The notes below the pieces were generated by a model that worked only from the letters and a program-made list of their open reading frames with translations, searched no databases and was not told the DNA's origin. Position numbers and translations under genes: made by a program. Below, one piece after another: positions 15,283 to 16,065 of a stretch of DNA of 16,065 nucleotides (its first letter is position 1; each line of letters begins with the position of its first letter). The DNA is from Acidobacteriota bacterium. GTDB lineage: Bacteria; Acidobacteriota; Polarisedimenticolia; QHYA01. The stretch is from the NCBI GenBank assembly GCA_003223995.1, contig QHYA01000164.1, positions 1 to 16,065 of the forward strand, read 5' to 3'.

Positions 15283-15414
15283 GAGGATCTTTCTCCCATG
15301 CGCTCCGATGCGCAGCTCTCGTTCGTGATCCACAACTCTCATGTCGTTTCGATGCGGCTGTCTCAATGCGTCTGTCCGCTCTGCTCTACCCTGCCAACGT
15401 TCCCTCATGCCGCC
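15283..15414 (-). other. Leader between the NusG-like gene and the export gene; no clear element
   Basis: This 132-base gap is where a NusG/RfaH-like factor would be expected to engage if the operon has its own promoter here. A TTGGCA at about 15397-15392 on the minus strand is a fair -35 match, but I find no -10 at proper distance. The patch GGCAGGGTAGAGC (15395-15383) only loosely recalls the enterobacterial ops element. No strong hairpin is seen. Confidence 0.3.
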
Positions 15415-15975
15415 TCATGCAGCCGTCGCCAGGGTACAGTCCACCTCGACGGCAATGCTCCTGCGGAACAGTTCGATCGAAAGAACAAGGAGGCCCCTCT
15501 CCGGGATCGTCTGAAGAAGAATCCCCTCCACACCGGCCAGCGGACCACCTCGGATCCGCACACGCTGCCCCACACGCATGTAGGGATACGGCCGAGGAGT
15601 CAGGTCGGCTTCGAGCACCTTCCGGATGGAATCGACTTCCCGTTCCGCGATCACAGCGAGCCGGTCCCAGCGCTCGCCCAAGATGCGGACGAGTCCTCTC
15701 GTCTTCACCGCATCGATGTAGCTCTCCTTGTCCATGGCGTGGCGGAGAAGCACGTAGCCAGGAAACATGGGCACGCTCGTGCGGCATCGCACGCCGCCCT
15801 TGCGGGTCCAGGCCGTAATTTCGGGAAGGAACGTCTCGAATCCCTTGTCCGCGAGCTGATCGCGCACCAGCTTCTCGCAGTGGCTTCGCGTCCAGGCCGC
15901 GTGCCAGCGCGGCATGATGCCTGGGTGATCGCCCAAGGAATGCCCGGTCGTGGGATCCTGCGTCTTCATCATCAT
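15415..15975 (-). CDS. NusG/RfaH-like specialised transcription elongation factor
   Basis: This 186-residue protein is a NusG paralogue of the kind encoded at the head of polysaccharide operons (RfaH, UpxY and LoaP play this role elsewhere). The NGN domain covers about 24-125: WHAAWTRSHCEKLVRDQL, KGFETFLPEI and SVPMFPGYVLLR (67-78), the RNA-polymerase-contacting region. A KOW domain follows, with RVGQRVRIRGGPLAGVEGIL (134-153). It should bind elongating RNA polymerase and suppress pausing or Rho termination over the long downstream operon; this role is inferred from family and position. The start is uncertain. An ATGATGATG run at 15975-15967 lies on a tandem repeat without a Shine-Dalgarno sequence. 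Met21 (15915) begins just before the conserved WHAAWTR and is also plausible. The export gene follows after 132 bases. Confidence 0.85.
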   Translation of the reverse strand: MMMKTQDPTTGHSLGDHPGIMPRWHAAWTRSHCEKLVRDQLADKGFETFLPEITAWTRKGGVRCRTSVPMFPGYVLLRHAMDKESYIDAVKTRGLVRILGERWDRLAVIAEREVDSIRKVLEADLTPRPYPYMRVGQRVRIRGGPLAGVEGILLQTIPERGLLVLSIELFRRSIAVEVDCTLATAA

Positions 15976-15998
15976 GATATCCGCATCATGATATCCGC
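15971..15998. repeat. Perfect 14-bp tandem repeat over the NusG-like start
   Basis: ATCATGATATCCGC is present twice in direct succession (15971-15984 and 15985-15998). Each unit contains the palindromes ATCATGAT and GATATC, and the block is AT-richer than its surroundings. On the minus strand it reads into the ATG run of the NusG-like gene, so it could be an operator or a slippage-prone translation start. Confidence 0.85.
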
Positions 15999-16065
15999 CG
16001 CTTGTGCCCCGTCGGGGCGTCTCGCTCCGGTCTTCGTCATGGCGTGCATACGCTCAGGCTTCGCC
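15972..16065 (-). other. Open frame from the window edge ending over the NusG-like start
   Basis: One minus-strand frame is open from the window edge to a TGA at 15974-15972. It overlaps the ATG at 15975 as ATGA, like other gene junctions here. It could be the C-terminal 30 codons of an upstream gene or a 25-codon ORF from ATG 16049. The other frames close early (for example TGA at 16056-16054), which could equally be the upstream gene's end. Third-position G/C is lower than in the clear genes. Undecided. Confidence 0.2.
16006..16018 (-). other. Short GC hairpin upstream of the NusG-like gene
   Basis: GCCCC / GGGGC forms a 5-bp stem with a 3-base loop. No T-run follows on either strand, so it is not a convincing terminator. 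It may be part of a leader structure. Confidence 0.25.

Noticed and set aside
15383..15395. GGCAGGGTAGAGC on the minus strand as an ops-like site for the NusG-like factor
   Set aside because: It shares only a GGTAG core with the enterobacterial element, has an insertion relative to it, and lacks the hairpin context; chance match.
16006..16018. GC hairpin as an intrinsic terminator of an upstream gene
   Set aside because: The stem is five base pairs with no following T-run on either strand.

Overview
The window is about 16 kb of GC-rich bacterial DNA (roughly two thirds G+C by eye, with strong G/C preference at third codon positions). Every gene I can support lies on the minus strand, so transcription runs from high to low coordinates. 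The content is one cell-surface or extracellular polysaccharide locus of a Gram-negative-type bacterium: it has a Wza-type periplasmic/outer-membrane export protein, an inner-membrane chain-length protein, a bacterial tyrosine kinase and a Wzy_C-type polymerase/ligase. The export, chain-length, kinase and initiating-transferase genes most resemble the exopolysaccharide genes that accompany exosortase/PEP-CTERM systems, but no exosortase or PEP-CTERM signal is in the window. Such gene sets occur in Proteobacteria, Acidobacteriota and several uncultured phyla. I cannot name the phylum from this sequence.

Layout in transcription order. (1) At 15975-15415 is a NusG/RfaH-like specialised elongation factor, whose start sits on a 14-bp tandem repeat. 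(2) At 15282-12354 are export protein, chain-length protein and tyrosine kinase, each joined to the next by a 4-base ATGA overlap. (3) At 12319-10487 is a full-length glmS, supplying glucosamine-6-phosphate. (4) At 10430-9222 is a polyprenyl-phosphate sugar-1-phosphate transferase with a short N-terminal membrane region. (5) At 9104-7785 is a secreted beta-propeller-like protein that has its own strong ribosome binding site and is set apart by the two largest kind of gaps in the locus; a stable hairpin follows it. (6) At 7626-3862 are wecB (UDP-GlcNAc 2-epimerase), a Wzy_C polymerase/ligase and a GT4 glycosyltransferase. (7) At 3865-304 are two BioF2/CelD-like GNAT proteins on either side of a DegT-type aminotransferase. 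(8) At 307-1 is the start of a polysaccharide deacetylase that runs off the window.

Working model (inference): GlmS and WecB feed UDP-GlcNAc and UDP-ManNAc. The initiating transferase loads the first sugar on undecaprenyl phosphate and the GT4 enzyme extends it. The aminotransferase and GNAT proteins may build or acylate an amino sugar, and the deacetylase may remove N-acetyl groups. The Wzy_C protein polymerises or ligates the repeat unit, and the chain-length protein, kinase and export protein control length and secretion. The NusG-like protein probably helps RNA polymerase through this long operon. No flippase (Wzx) or outer-membrane porin is visible; they would lie outside.

There is no stretch above 300 bases without a gene. 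The longest gaps are 7627-7784 (158 bases), 15283-15414 (132 bases) and 9105-9221 (117 bases). I see no tRNA, rRNA, CRISPR array, insertion sequence or phage gene. Nothing here amounts to a clearly new system. The points most worth a second look are the propeller gene set into the operon, the GNAT-aminotransferase-GNAT trio, the shortened sugar transferase with a 13-bp direct repeat at its start, and the repeat-bearing start of the NusG-like gene.
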